A stretch of 64,000 nt of DNA from assembly GCA_951799405.1 (NCBI GenBank), contig OX637363.1:6138001-6202000 (forward strand). Reading direction: 5' to 3'. Of the stretch, positions 11,562 through 20,709 are shown piece after piece; within the stretch, counting starts at the first letter, position 1, and every line of letters begins with the position of its first letter. The notes under the pieces are model-generated. The model was given only the letters and a program-made list of their open reading frames with translations. It was not told where the DNA came from and did not search any database. Origin of the DNA: Agapetus fuscipes. Taxonomy: Eukaryota > Arthropoda > Insecta > Trichoptera > Glossosomatidae. The position numbers and the translations under genes are program-made.

Positions 11562-11861
11562 ATTAAGGCCGTGTTCCGGTAGCTCGTTTGAGCACTGTGA
11601 GCGCTTACAGCAAAAATCATTTTCATTTTCAATTATTGAAGTGCTTTTGCTTTAGATCCATTAATTAACATTAATAATTGTGGCAAATATTTGTGTTATT
11701 GAGCTTAGTTGCCAACAGTCAGTGGAAAAGTATCAACCAATGGTGTGATGTTAGGAACGCTTGCGCTAACCCACCTTTGCAAATAAGCAAAATTAGCGAC
11801 GTCCGAGCTGTCGTGCGTGACATCATCGCTCATAATATTAGCTCCTCCAACACGGCCTAAG
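11562..11861. mobile_element. Candidate MITE in the TJAP1-like 3' flank
   Basis: TTAAGGCCGTGTTCCGGTAG at the left is inverted as GAGCTAATAT/GCTCCTCCAACACGGCC-type sequence at the right (CCAACACGGCCTAA). It lies just downstream of the TJAP1-like stop, probably inside the 3' untranslated region. No exact target-site duplication was identified. Confidence 0.5.
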
Positions 11862-11922
11862 CAGTATGAGTGTAGGTACATGCCATTGCTCACTGGGTTT
11901 CAGCTTTTATCAACACAAAGAT

Positions 11923-14397
11923 TTAGAGATCAGTTTCTGTTTTACTGCTTGTCCTCCTCGCCTTGGAGTAGCAGTTGTCATTAGGAGTGTTGGACCAGCG
12001 TGTGCCGTTCAAGAGGAATTGTTTCACATTGTACTCCATCCTCGCCAGCTCTTCTCTGGTGCAAGATCTATTTGTACTGCTCGCGTGTGTTTCCGCATAA
12101 TCACTGTTAGAGTTCTTGACATCCTGGTGATACAGAGCAGCCTCACTCACCTCTACAGTGCAAGCCTGAATTGGCTGTGTCAAATAATCAACACTCACCT
12201 CATCTGCTTTGACGCTGTCCTTTGGCTTAACCTCAGTTTTGTGCAGTTTTTGTTTGGACGCGTGATGTACCTTGTGTCCAGGTTTGGAGTTTACTTTCCG
12301 GAGTCGGTGCTCCACTTTAGCCGGACGTGGAAAGTCATTTCTGACGTGGTGCATTTCTTCAATGCTCTGCTGGCAGCTGTCCGAGTTATCCAGGTCTATC
12401 TGGTGCTCGAGCTCCAAGTTTTTCTGCACCCACTCGGCCACCCTCATCAGCTGCTGCTGCTGCAATATGGCCGCACTCTCGTCACTTGACAAGGAACTTG
12501 AACTCTTCTCTGTCGATACTTCTTTCTTCCATTCTTTTGAATTCTCCAAAAGCGCCCCTTCTGGCAGAGTTTGATTTGCTGTATTCCTAGTGAACTTCTT
12601 GTTGATTTCGCTCAGGTTTTTGGACGCCACTTTCAAGTCGTAGTCAGCATTGAATACTTCCGTGGTCGCATCGTTGATGAGCAGACGAGAATCCGCTGGG
12701 ATTTTAGTATTTTCCAAGTTGTTCAAATGCGAGACTTCAATTTTCCTATCGGTTTGAATTTTCAGCATGGATGGATGCTTTAAGGTCATTTCGTACTGAT
12801 CAAAATTAAACACCTTCACGTTGGGAACATTCTTATCCACGGCGTTCACGTCAGACTTGAGGATGGCATCACTGAAGAGCTGATGGCTTTCTCCCATCAG
12901 CTGGAAGAGGCCGGCTTTGTCCATGCTGTCAATCGTGGTGGACAGCTTCTTTTCTTCAGTACTGGACTTGGCTTCCTGGATGGTATTCTCAACAAACAGC
13001 AGCTTATCAATGATCTCCGCACTTTCATTACTCTTATACCCGCTCTCTGTCTTCTCACATAACTCTAGAGGTTTGCCCACAACTAATTCCTCATTGGGTG
13101 TGTCCAAGATATTAATGATTCTGTCTGAACTCGCCGAGCTGGCCACTCTGTTGATGTTTTCTACAATATTCAGGTGGTGCTCTTCTCCACTGTTGACTTT
13201 CAAGCCGTCCAAGTGATGGTCATCATTTCCCGGGATGATGGACAGGGGAGAGGTGTCCAGGTTCTTGGTCTGCCTGGTGTACAGCACAGGAGCGATGTTG
13301 GGCTGCGCGTTGGCAAGCAGGATGTTCTTGGATCCAGCTTGCATGCGAAGGGAACAGAATCTTGGCCCAGGACCAATCTGAACTTTAGTGTTTGACCCGC
13401 TCTGCGAGCTGTTATTCTTGCTATGAGAAGACGCTTTACTTTCTGCGTCATTTGAACTGATAGAATTGTGACGAAAGTCCACATTCTCCAATGAGTTTAA
13501 ATCTGACTTTGTTTTGGCTCGGGTTTCATTCCGGATCATTGTGTAATTTTCAATTTGGCCGAATGTGATGTCCCCCTCGTTGCCAACACAATTTGCAGGT
13601 TCAGGGTGTTTAGGAGAAGCGATCACTTGGGGAAGACACCCATCACAATCCTTGTCATTTAGATCTTCTTCTGACTTGGTGCAGCTCCCAGTTTGTTTAC
13701 ATATGCTGGGCTTGGTCCTGTCGCACAATCGGTGATGTCCCGTGAGCTCCAAGGGCTGCAGCTTTATAAACTCATCCTCCAGATTCATTTCCTTCAAGTT
13801 TTCCCCGATCTTGGACATGATCTCTCTATGCTTCCCGCCCACTAGCTTCAGCGTCTCATCACTTGCTTTACTTGCGACCTTCACCTCACTCTTGCTGGGG
13901 GTCTTATCCTCCACAGCTTTCTTGCTAACCGGATGCTTTACAATGAATATAGGACTGGGCATTACTTCATTATCAAATGTTTGCACCGCTTCTTTGATTT
14001 CCGCTGGTTTGATTATACCCGGGGAAATGCACCTCGCACTGATGTTTGACTTCAGATCCGAGTTACAATTTACGCACAGGGAATTCTGCAGGTGATCTCC
14101 TTTGATGTGAGTTTGCGTCGCCGTGGTGTAGTGTGTTTCTGCGTATGAAAAGGGATTAACCGCCTTGTTGAGGCAGCTACAAGTATCGCAGTGTTTGCAG
14201 ATTGTGTTTTGCACGCTTTCCTCCAGTATTTTAGACATGAGCGATGCGGAGATGTTGAATTCAAAGTCTTCAGGGTTGATTTTGTCAGTTGAGGTGGTGC
14301 TGGGTCTCCCTGAGATGGGTGACTGCCCCTGATCGTGGCTGAGCCTCGCCTTGGACATTATGTAAGTGGAAACTCTGGCCTGTGTGTCGGATGGTAA
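11923..14397 (-). CDS. TJAP1/BEGAIN-like scaffold protein, large last exon
   Basis: This exon encodes the last 824 residues of the protein. The acceptor (GTTTCCAG, AG at 14399-14398) leads in phase 0 into LPSDTQARVSTYIMSKARL, which continues the previous exon as ...QKFDA-LPSDTQARV. That matches the vertebrate TJAP1 pattern in which the coiled coil is followed by KF..LP..LQ. The rest looks mostly disordered: Ser/Asn/Lys-rich, with a CKHCDTCSCLN cysteine cluster early, a helical patch QQQLMRVAEWVQKNLELEHQ, and a conserved-looking REELARMEYNVKQFLLNGTR near the C-terminus. It ends KTETDL, a class I PDZ ligand (T at -2, L at 0). The family assignment rests on the coiled-coil exons upstream. Long plus-strand frames here are shadows. 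Confidence 0.85.
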   Translation of the reverse strand, partial: LPSDTQARVSTYIMSKARLSHDQGQSPISGRPSTTSTDKINPEDFEFNISASLMSKILEESVQNTICKHCDTCSCLNKAVNPFSYAETHYTTATQTHIKGDHLQNSLCVNCNSDLKSNISARCISPGIIKPAEIKEAVQTFDNEVMPSPIFIVKHPVSKKAVEDKTPSKSEVKVASKASDETLKLVGGKHREIMSKIGENLKEMNLEDEFIKLQPLELTGHHRLCDRTKPSICKQTGSCTKSEEDLNDKDCDGCLPQVIASPKHPEPANCVGNEGDITFGQIENYTMIRNETRAKTKSDLNSLENVDFRHNSISSNDAESKASSHSKNNSSQSGSNTKVQIGPGPRFCSLRMQAGSKNILLANAQPNIAPVLYTRQTKNLDTSPLSIIPGNDDHHLDGLKVNSGEEHHLNIVENINRVASSASSDRIINILDTPNEELVVGKPLELCEKTESGYKSNESAEIIDKLLFVENTIQEAKSSTEEKKLSTTIDSMDKAGLFQLMGESHQLFSDAILKSDVNAVDKNVPNVKVFNFDQYEMTLKHPSMLKIQTDRKIEVSHLNNLENTKIPADSRLLINDATTEVFNADYDLKVASKNLSEINKKFTRNTANQTLPEGALLENSKEWKKEVSTEKSSSSLSSDESAAILQQQQLMRVAEWVQKNLELEHQIDLDNSDSCQQSIEEMHHVRNDFPRPAKVEHRLRKVNSKPGHKVHHASKQKLHKTEVKPKDSVKADEVSVDYLTQPIQACTVEVSEAALYHQDVKNSNSDYAETHASSTNRSCTREELARMEYNVKQFLLNGTRWSNTPNDNCYSKARRTSSKTETDL

Positions 14398-15600
14398 CTG
14401 GAAACACAATGAAAAACGTCATTCAATATTTTTCTTTCAAAAACATTTATTTCAAGAAAAGTACACTACAATAGATTATTGTATTTCTAGCTCTCCAACA
14501 TTATTTTTTTTATAATCATTAAAGAAACTAAAATGAACTGGGATAGTTACTTCTGAGTGAATTTAAAAATAGCATTAGCTTACTAGTACATTACGCTACT
14601 GTCAGACAAGGATCTCAATGAAGGTGGTTGAAAATAGAACTACCGGCACCATCTTCTAAAGCATTACTTATGACAATTCCCCGTGAAACTGTGTTGAAAA
14701 AGTTTGACATGCCTAAAATTACAAGAAGGGCTGTTCAGGAGGTTGTGTTAAAGACAAAATGATGGCTATTAATTTATCAGTAGATGGTTCGGAATACTAC
14801 AGTAGCATCCTTGCTGAGTTAAAAAAAAAATTAGGCTGATTTATTTGGTGAGCGATGTTTTTGTGTGTATCACACCTCAAGAGCCCTCTGCGAGCTTGGT
14901 CGTCGCTGTACAAAGCGCCAATTCTCAAGCAAGACCCAGTTACTGTAAGGCTGGATGAACCTTTTGATGACCGGTCTTTGGTAAAGGTTTATGAATTTTG
15001 CGACCCAGCAAAAAAGCAAATTTGAAAATATAAATGGTATATTTTTTGTGCTCCGCCGGGATTCGAGCCTACAATCTTCCATTTACGAGTCCGAAGTGTT
15101 ACCACTGGACTACGGACTGGTCTCGAGTTGCCACCTATGTCCATTAAGATCCTTGTAGGCGCAATACAGTTTACTTCTTTACACATAAACTACATGAAAA
15201 TGAATGATTTTGATAGATAGAGATCAGAAGAGGAAGGTGTAATGGACCTGTGAATATTTTAAAGCTTTACATCAACCGATCATATAGGTAGATAGAAAAC
15301 GATAAAACATGGCTGCGCATGATAAGGCTGTCAAATTTCTGTCATACAAAAAGTATAAAAAATATACGGAGAACATTTGACAGCAAGATCAGCTGATCTC
15401 GCGTGACCATTCTTAATCGCTTCCTATCTACCTTCATGATTGGCAAATACGCTGGAACTTTCCCTGTTTTTTTTTTGTGCCGGCTCCATCACATGGGATT
15501 TCAGGTTAAGATAAAAACAATGAACAAATAAAGACAGCGGTGTGAAGCGGAAATGAAATGGTAAAAAGCTTTAAAAAAAGGTTAAATCAATGATGCTTAC
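14398..15600 (-). other. Intron of TJAP1-like gene
   Basis: The intron is bounded by donor GCA|GTAAGC at 15601/15600 and acceptor TTTCCAG at 14398. It contains one SINE A2 copy and otherwise AT-rich sequence. A hairpin-like area at 15275-15400 includes AAACATGGCTGCGCATGATA, resembling MITE family M2 interiors. Confidence 0.7.
14832..15126 (-). mobile_element. SINE A with tail type A2
   Basis: On the minus strand the head GACCAGTCCGTAGTCCAGTG leads to a B-box-like GGCTCGAATCCCGGCGG, then the A body and the A2 tail with CTCTTGAGGTGTGATACACA. It lies in a TJAP1-like intron in the sense orientation of the gene. Confidence 0.8.
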
Positions 15601-15684
15601 TGCGTCAAACTTCTGCGTAACAAAATTGTCTGGCTTGCATTGCAACAGTTGTATGGCAAGGTTCATGTCGTTTTTGTATCGCTC
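15601..15684 (-). CDS. TJAP1-like coiled-coil exon (ERYKNDMNLAIQLLQC)
   Basis: This 84-nt, phase 0-0 exon encodes 28 residues: ERYKNDMNLAIQLLQCKP and DNFVTQKFDA. The acceptor is ATTTCAG (AG at 15686-15685) and the donor is GTAAGC. Vertebrate TJAP1 has an ERYRLDCNLAVQLLKC stretch at the same place after the coiled coil, which is the strongest single clue to the family. TJAP1 localises to tight junctions and Golgi in vertebrates, and BEGAIN to synapses. A junction or polarity scaffold role in this organism is inference. Confidence 0.9.
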
Positions 15685-15835
15685 CTGAAATGGCATCAAC
15701 ACAAAGCCTTATAAGTACCATCATCATCATCACCACCACCAGTCAGGGGCCAACACTCCATACAGGCACAAGTATGCAACAAAATGTAATAATACAGTAC
15801 ACTTATCATGCATTCCTTCCTTTTCAATGACTCTG

Positions 15836-16222
15836 TATCTAAATCTAAAATCTAAATCTAAGTTGCAAAAATATACATCATTTGATTCATAATTCATGAG
15901 GTCTTTATTGTTTTTATCAATATGTACAAAATATTACAATAAAAATAAATTTAAAAAATCGAATTACAATTAATACTCCCCAAAGTAAGCATAGCTTGTG
16001 TTTTGGGGGCATTCATATTAAATGCATTCCCACAAGCAGACACGCATAATTTCGCGCTAACACATGCCGCATGTGGACCTACAATATAGAAACCCAATCT
16101 GAAATGAACATACGCCCTGCAACTCTTGCCGACCTTCCCTGACACAGGGTTGACATTGGCAAAGTGAACCATATTTTTTACAGTATGGGTGGTCAGCCTC
16201 ATACCAACTTATAAGTCAAGGA
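15836..16222 (-). repeat. F250 repeat, interrupted
   Basis: The tail (TCTAAATCTAAGTTGCAAAA) at 15836-15885 is separated from the body at about 16005-16222 by ~120 bp of AT-rich sequence. The body reads from GCATTCCCACAAGCAGACAC to ACCAACTTATAAGTCAAGGA. Confidence 0.75.
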
Positions 16223-16384
16223 ATAATTCTTTTAATCTTATAACCTTCCTTTTCAATAACTCTATATCCTCTCAAAATTTCAATCATCTGATCATACCAT
16301 GCTTTTCTTAGTCTTCCTTTTCCAGTCTCTTTTTATGTTTGTTCAGTAGAAACATTTCTCTAGTTGAAACTGGAGAGTTCTATA

Positions 16385-16515
16385 ATAACATATGATCTAA
16401 GTTGCAAAGATATATTAACATTCAAAACTCACATCTAATGCATGCCCATAAATAGACATGTGTAAGTTTGCGCTTACAAATGTTGAATGTGCACATGTGT
16501 ACCTACTCTTCACAA
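16385..16515 (-). repeat. F250 repeat fragment
   Basis: The tail and middle only are present: ATCTAAGTTGCAAAGATATA, CATGCCCATAAATAGACATG and AAGTTTGCGCTTAC. Confidence 0.7.
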
Positions 16516-16559
16516 GACCGTTTCAATACAAGGAAGTTACAAAATTGTGCAGAAGAATA

Positions 16560-16822
16560 AATGTTTAAAATCTTATCTAATCTAAGTTGCAAAGATATGT
16601 AACATTAAGGATTCACATTATATGCATTTTCACAAGCAGACAAGTATAAGTTCGCGCTTAAACATGCCGCATGTAGACTTACAATATAAAAACCTGAATC
16701 TCAAATGGACATACACCCTGCAACTCTTGCCAATCTTCCCTGAAACAGGAGTGACATTGGCAAAGTGAACCATCTTTTACAGCATGGGTGGTCTTCCGCA
16801 TACCAACCTATAAGTCAAGGAG
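16560..16822 (-). repeat. F250 dispersed repeat
   Basis: A near-complete minus copy, from ATCTAATCTAAGTTGCAAAG to ATACCAACCTATAAGTCAAG, inside the third visible intron of the TJAP1-like gene. Confidence 0.8.
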
Positions 16823-17095
16823 CATGCACAACAAATTACATTTTTAAAATCAATAAATAATAATGTGTATGGTCATCAAAACTAAAACAGAAAACCAAAT
16901 TCTAATTTTAAAAACCCTAGCCGCCAACATTACAGTTCAACCGTCTTCTGTCCTTACATACTTCTTTCAAAGATGTGCTTAAAAAAGTATTCCCTACTGG
17001 GGGTATTCATAAAGCCAGAGTATTCAGAAGCGAAAAGGTTAAGTTTCAAATCAAAATAAAGCAATAGGCATCCAGAGTGCAGGGACGGGGCTTAC

Positions 17096-17270
17096 GTTTT
17101 CTTTATGCAGATGTCCGATGGTATAGTTGGACTCTGCCAGGCGCACGGACAGAGTCTCCACGTCCCGCGTCAGCTGCGCCTTGTCCACAGTGCACTTGTC
17201 TGCCATATGCAGCAGCTTGTCTTCAAGACTCTGGTTCACGCGCTGTACTCGCTTGTGGGAGTCGTACAAC
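17096..17270 (-). CDS. TJAP1-like coiled-coil exon (LYDSHKRVQRVNQSLEDKL)
   Basis: This 175-nt exon runs from acceptor GATTTCAG (AG at 17272-17271) to donor AAC|GTAAGC. Its first base completes an Arg codon split from the upstream exon (AG|G). It reads LYDSHKRVQRVNQSLEDKL, then a charged helical stretch with ALTRDVETLSVRLAE-like heptads, ending HLHKEN that continues into ERYKND. Vertebrate TJAP1 has the comparable 'SYTASQRTNQELEDKL' helix. Heptad hydrophobics and the absence of helix breakers support a coiled coil for dimerisation. Confidence 0.9.
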
Positions 17271-17289
17271 CTGAAATCAAGCGCTCTAT

Positions 17290-17762
17290 AATGCAGAATA
17301 CTTGCAGGAAAGTTGGAATGATCAGTCTTTTAATAGGTACTATAATGGCGTCTGTTCTGATTAAATATCCTCAATTATACCCCCTCTCGTCACAACAAGG
17401 ACAACTCGTAGAACGGCTCACATACAACCAATTGCAGTCGACATCGAAGCTATGAGAACTTGGTGTTTTCACGACTCATTCCTTTGACTGCCCGCTTATG
17501 GAATGAGTTACCGGTACCTGTGTTTACACTCCTATTTAAACTTGCCCTTTTCAAATCCAATATCAATCGCCATTTCCTCTCAGTGTCTCAAAACAAGGCA
17601 ACGCAACACACACCACAGCACAGCTAACAGCCCTGCAACCGGATAAGGACTCAACAACTGCCACATCACCAACACCTCTGCGGCACTATAACAAGTTTCA
17701 TAGACCCCTAGAGTCTCTTGAATCTAGGGAGTCTGCCGCACAGGCTTCCTTAAGAAAAAGGA
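17290..17762 (+). mobile_element. LINE 'J' 3' end (RT C-terminus plus 3' UTR)
   Basis: RIARKVGMISLLIG-like and LWNELPVPVFTPIFKLALFK-like readings span broken frames. They match the better preserved relic at 58640-59165 (LWNDLPVSVFPSQFN). This C-terminal signature, MRTW-FHDSF-LWN-LP-VF, is typical of Jockey/CR1-type reverse transcriptases. The 3' end, CACCTCTGCGGCACTATAAC to GGGAGTCTGCCGCACAGG, equals SINE tail A1. Confidence 0.75.
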
Positions 17763-17763
17763 A

Positions 17764-18135
17764 ATGATAATCCCCAGGAGTCTAAGTGAGAAGTGGCTCA
17801 CTCTGCGATCTTTTGACTGTGCACTAACCTCTGTTAGTGCACTTTACAGAAATAGAAAAAGAAGCACAGTGTTCAGTAACCGCGCTTTCACGATTGCAGG
17901 ACCGTTCACTTGGAATCAGCTGTCCCCAGAAGTGCGCGGCAAGGAAGGGATTGAGAGCTTTAAGAAGGGAATGAAGACCCATTTCTTCACCGCCGCGTCA
18001 AGCCTGAAAGTGCCCTTGCAGTGACAGTAGTAACAAAATGGCGCTCTATAAATCATCATCATTTTAGAGGGTTCTTGAGGTGTGATTCACACAAAAACAG
18101 CGCTCACCAAATAAATTATCCTAATATTATTATTT
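17764..18135 (+). mobile_element. LINE 'C' 3' end (CR1/L2-like RT C-terminus plus 3' UTR)
   Basis: The frame 17764-18024 contains FSNRAFTIAGPFTWNQLSPE and GIESFKKGMKTHFF, the standard C-terminal block of CR1/L2-like reverse transcriptases (RAF..AGP..WN.LP...FK..LKTHLF). After the stop, GGGTTCTTGAGGTGTGATTC, CAGCGCTCACCAAATAAAT and a TATTATTATT tail equal SINE tail A2. The copy is 5'-truncated. Confidence 0.8.
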
Positions 18136-18327
18136 ATTATATTATTATCATCATCATCATCTCCGACATGCCAACAGGGTGTTCTCCGTGAATTCGGAAT
18201 GTATTTTTTTTTTAAATCCTGTGCAGAAGACTCCTGGTTTCATGTAATATGGAGGTCTCATATACTTGTTGTAGTATCGCAGAGGTGTTGGTGATCCTAT
18301 TCCGTTGGCCATTTTATGCATTACCTC

Positions 18328-18503
18328 CAGGCCTGGAAGTCTCATCACCACGGTAATACTTACCAACCAAATATCAGTAATATTTCTATTAAGACCTGTC
18401 AATCCAAGATGGCCGCAAGTGAACTGATTAGTCTTCATAGGTACAAATATTACTGATATTCGGTAGGTAAGAATTACCGTGGTGATAAGACTTCCAGGCC
18501 TGG
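18328..18503. mobile_element. MITE family M1, best preserved copy
   Basis: The 176 bp element has ~55 bp terminal inverted repeats starting CCAGGCCTGGAAGTCTCATC and ending with the inverse. The middle contains CAGTTCACTTGCGGCCATCT in inverse orientation to the 564-735 copy. Confidence 0.85.
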
Positions 18504-18658
18504 CCAGTTATTGCTGGTTAGTTTGTACACCTACAACTGTTCCATTAGAGGGGCATTAGGAGAGAAACGAGGAGTCTACATGCATTTTCATGGAAGACGG
18601 GGCAGGACCAAGGCTTGGTTTTAGCTGCAGCGACATTGGAGAAAGAGGGAGAACTCAC

Positions 18659-18831
18659 CTGTCATATTTTTCTTTCCACGTGACGAGCTGCTCCTCCAGA
18701 TCTTTAACAGTTGTGTTTCCTTTGAGGAATTCTGTCTCCATGGCCTCAATATGAGCGTCTCTCTCTGCCAAGTGTTGCTTCAGATGCTCTATCTCAGCGT
18801 GGAGGTGAGAGTCCCCTCCTTCCACATAATC
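18659..18831 (-). CDS. TJAP1-like coiled-coil exon, first one found
   Basis: The acceptor CTGTTACAG (AG at 18833-18832) leads in phase 0 into DYVEGGDSHLHAEIEHLKQH, LAERDAHIEAMETEFLKG and NTTVKDLEEQLVTWKEKYDR. The donor is GACAG|GTGAGT, leaving two bases of the split Arg codon. Heptad-spaced Leu/Ile/Met mark a coiled coil. No start codon belongs to this exon: the open frame continues upstream only into SINE A sequence. The true N-terminal exon must lie further upstream on the minus strand, and I could not find it between 18.9 and 25.8 kb. Confidence 0.85.
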
Positions 18832-18865
18832 CTGTAACAGGTAGGCACAATGCAAAACATCATTT

Positions 18866-19030
18866 CTTGGACCGGTCCGTAGTCCAGTGGTAGCACTTCG
18901 GACTCGTAAATGGTAGGTTGTGGATTTGAATCCCGGCGGAGCGCAATAATACTGTTCATGATGTAAATCATATGTAAAAATTGATTCACTTTCACCAATG
19001 TCACCCTGCTTCACGGAAGGTCGGCAAGAG
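18866..19030 (+). repeat. SINE A head fragment fused to F250 fragment
   Basis: GACCGGTCCGTAGTCCAGTG through AATCCCGGCGGAGCGC is a SINE A tRNA-like head. It is followed by CACTTTCACCAATGTCACCC and GGAAGGTCGGCAAGAGTT of F250, then poly(A), which starts the neighbouring SINE B on the other strand. Confidence 0.7.
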
Positions 19031-19379
19031 TTAAAAAAAAAAAAAAAAAACGCAACTAAGCTACGCATATAGTGTAACTTCTTGCCGCGTTATCCCCGAA
19101 GGGGTCGCATGTGGCGAGTTGAACCTATTTATTTTTACAGGTAAGGGGGCCGGCCTTACGCCAACTACTTCAATTGAAGTGGTGTTTTCCCAGCTCCCGA
19201 GAGAGCTGGTACTCATTTCTTGTGAAGGCTGAGTAAACCTTGCCGGCATTATTATTTTGGGGTCTGAAATACACACCGAAACGGGAAATCATTTCTGACA
19301 CCCTCGCGCTCGGTGGGATTCGAACCCGAGCTCACGGCATGGAATGCAAGCACTCTACCAACTGAGCTATCGACCGGTA
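19031..19379 (-). mobile_element. SINE B, full length
   Basis: On the minus strand the tRNA-like head is CCGGTCGATAGCTCAGTTGG (A-box-like) and GGGTTCGAATCCCACCGAGC (B-box). Next come GTGTCAGAAATGATTTCCCG, CCACTTCAATTGAAGTAG-type dyad, CCGGCCCCCTTACCTGTAAA, GGGGATAACGCGGCAAGAAG and GTAGCTTAGTTGCG, ending in an A18 tail. Confidence 0.9.
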
Positions 19380-19439
19380 TCTAAGAGTTGCATGGTGTAA
19401 GTTTGTTCATTTGTGATTTGAGTTGTTTATTTTGATATA

Positions 19440-19705
19440 TTTGTCCTTGACTATTATGTTGGTATGAGGTTGACCCCATGCTGTAAAAACTTGGTTCACT
19501 TTTGCCTTTGCCACCCCGCCTCATGGAAAGGCGGCAGGAGTTAAGTCCAGAGTTTATGTTCATGTGGAGTTTGGTTTATTTTGTATGCACACATGCAGTA
19601 TTGTATGCGCGAACTTACATGTGCCTGCTTGTGAGCATTCATTAAATATGAGCCTTGAATGTCAATATGTCTTTGTCTTTTCAATCTATCTATAATTTAA
19701 GTTGC
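19440..19705 (+). repeat. F250 dispersed repeat
   Basis: It runs from CCTTGACTATTATGTTGGTA through GCCACCCCGCCTCATGG to ATCTATCTATAATTTAAGTT, and belongs to the same subfamily as the 9713 copy. Confidence 0.75.
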
Positions 19706-20709
19706 AGAATAATCTTTACCTGACACACGGCTTGGGACATTTTTGACCGATTTTTGGTAATTTTGTGATCTAATAGCACATCTTGTTTTCAATTCACCAA
19801 TGTGCAACTAAAAACCGGGTATTCATTGCGATTGCAAATGGTTTTTCCGTAATCGATAACAAAAACATCACTTTTCGTATTTATTACAAAAAACCAAAAT
19901 GGCAGATTCGCCGAGGTGTATTTATTTTCATTTGCCGTTTCACAAAGCAAACAATTAACCAAATTGACACTAGCAAACGATGACAATATGGATTAGAAGC
20001 GATTTAACTGCTCAGCTGCTTTGAAAACAGTTATTATTGAAAAAACACACGTCATTTGTAGATAAACGTCAGTCGCTGGGCGAGACGTCTGTGAAGATGG
20101 CAGCAGAAATTTCAAGTTTACAGTTTGTGTGCTGTGAACGACAATATAATTACGCAAAGGAAAAAATAATGCACAATGAAAAAAACATTTTTCTATTCAC
20201 AGTAACATTATGTTACGTTAAAAATGAGCCAAAATAAGGTCCACACGTGAATTCACAGGGAAAAAGCATATGAATATTTTGTCATAAGTTGCTAAGTACG
20301 ACGTCTCACACAAGAGAAAAAAGTTCCAAAATAAAAATAAAAACGGACCTCATTGCTGAAAAAAATCAATCAATCAATACATGAAAATAACGCGTTATTT
20401 TCTATATTTTTTTTAAATTACCTAGACTTCATAAAAAGATTTTTGTACTTTTTAAAAAAAATGTAGGGGTTTTTTACTTGCCATTTGCATTGTACAACGG
20501 CCACATAGCGGCAACTTCACCTTTTTCTTCTTTTTCTTTGTGGCGGATTCCCGCGTACAGCAGGGACGCCAGTGTCAAGTTGTAGGGATGTAGGGATTGG
20601 GAAAGATGGGAATAACCACAGAGGTAAGACGTAAAAGTGATTAAGTTATTATATCTATGGGAATAACTGAGGGAGAGTAATAGTGTAAGAGTCGGCCGCA
20701 CGAAACCTT
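19706..20709. other. No gene assigned
   Basis: Short open frames on both strands at 19783-20237 overlap exactly and have no recognisable domain. The minus-strand reading near 20474-20580 (LYAGIRHKEKEEKGEVAA) resembles degraded LINE C-termini but is too short to call. Confidence 0.35.

Noticed and set aside
11866..14264. Long open frames on the plus strand opposite the TJAP1-like exon (for example 207 codons at 11866-12489)
   Set aside because: They are antisense shadows of a 2.5 kb coding exon whose splice phases and family resemblance are clear on the minus strand.
18655..19068. Extension of the first TJAP1-like exon upstream to a Met at 19068
   Set aside because: The added residues come from F250 poly(A) and SINE A sequence. 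A good acceptor (TTACAG) lies at 18832, so the exon starts at 18831.
19300..19379. tRNA-like sequence with A and B boxes (also at 9290, 22345, 56250 and elsewhere)
   Set aside because: Each is the head of a SINE with body and tail attached. Acceptor and anticodon stems do not pair well, so they are not tRNA genes.
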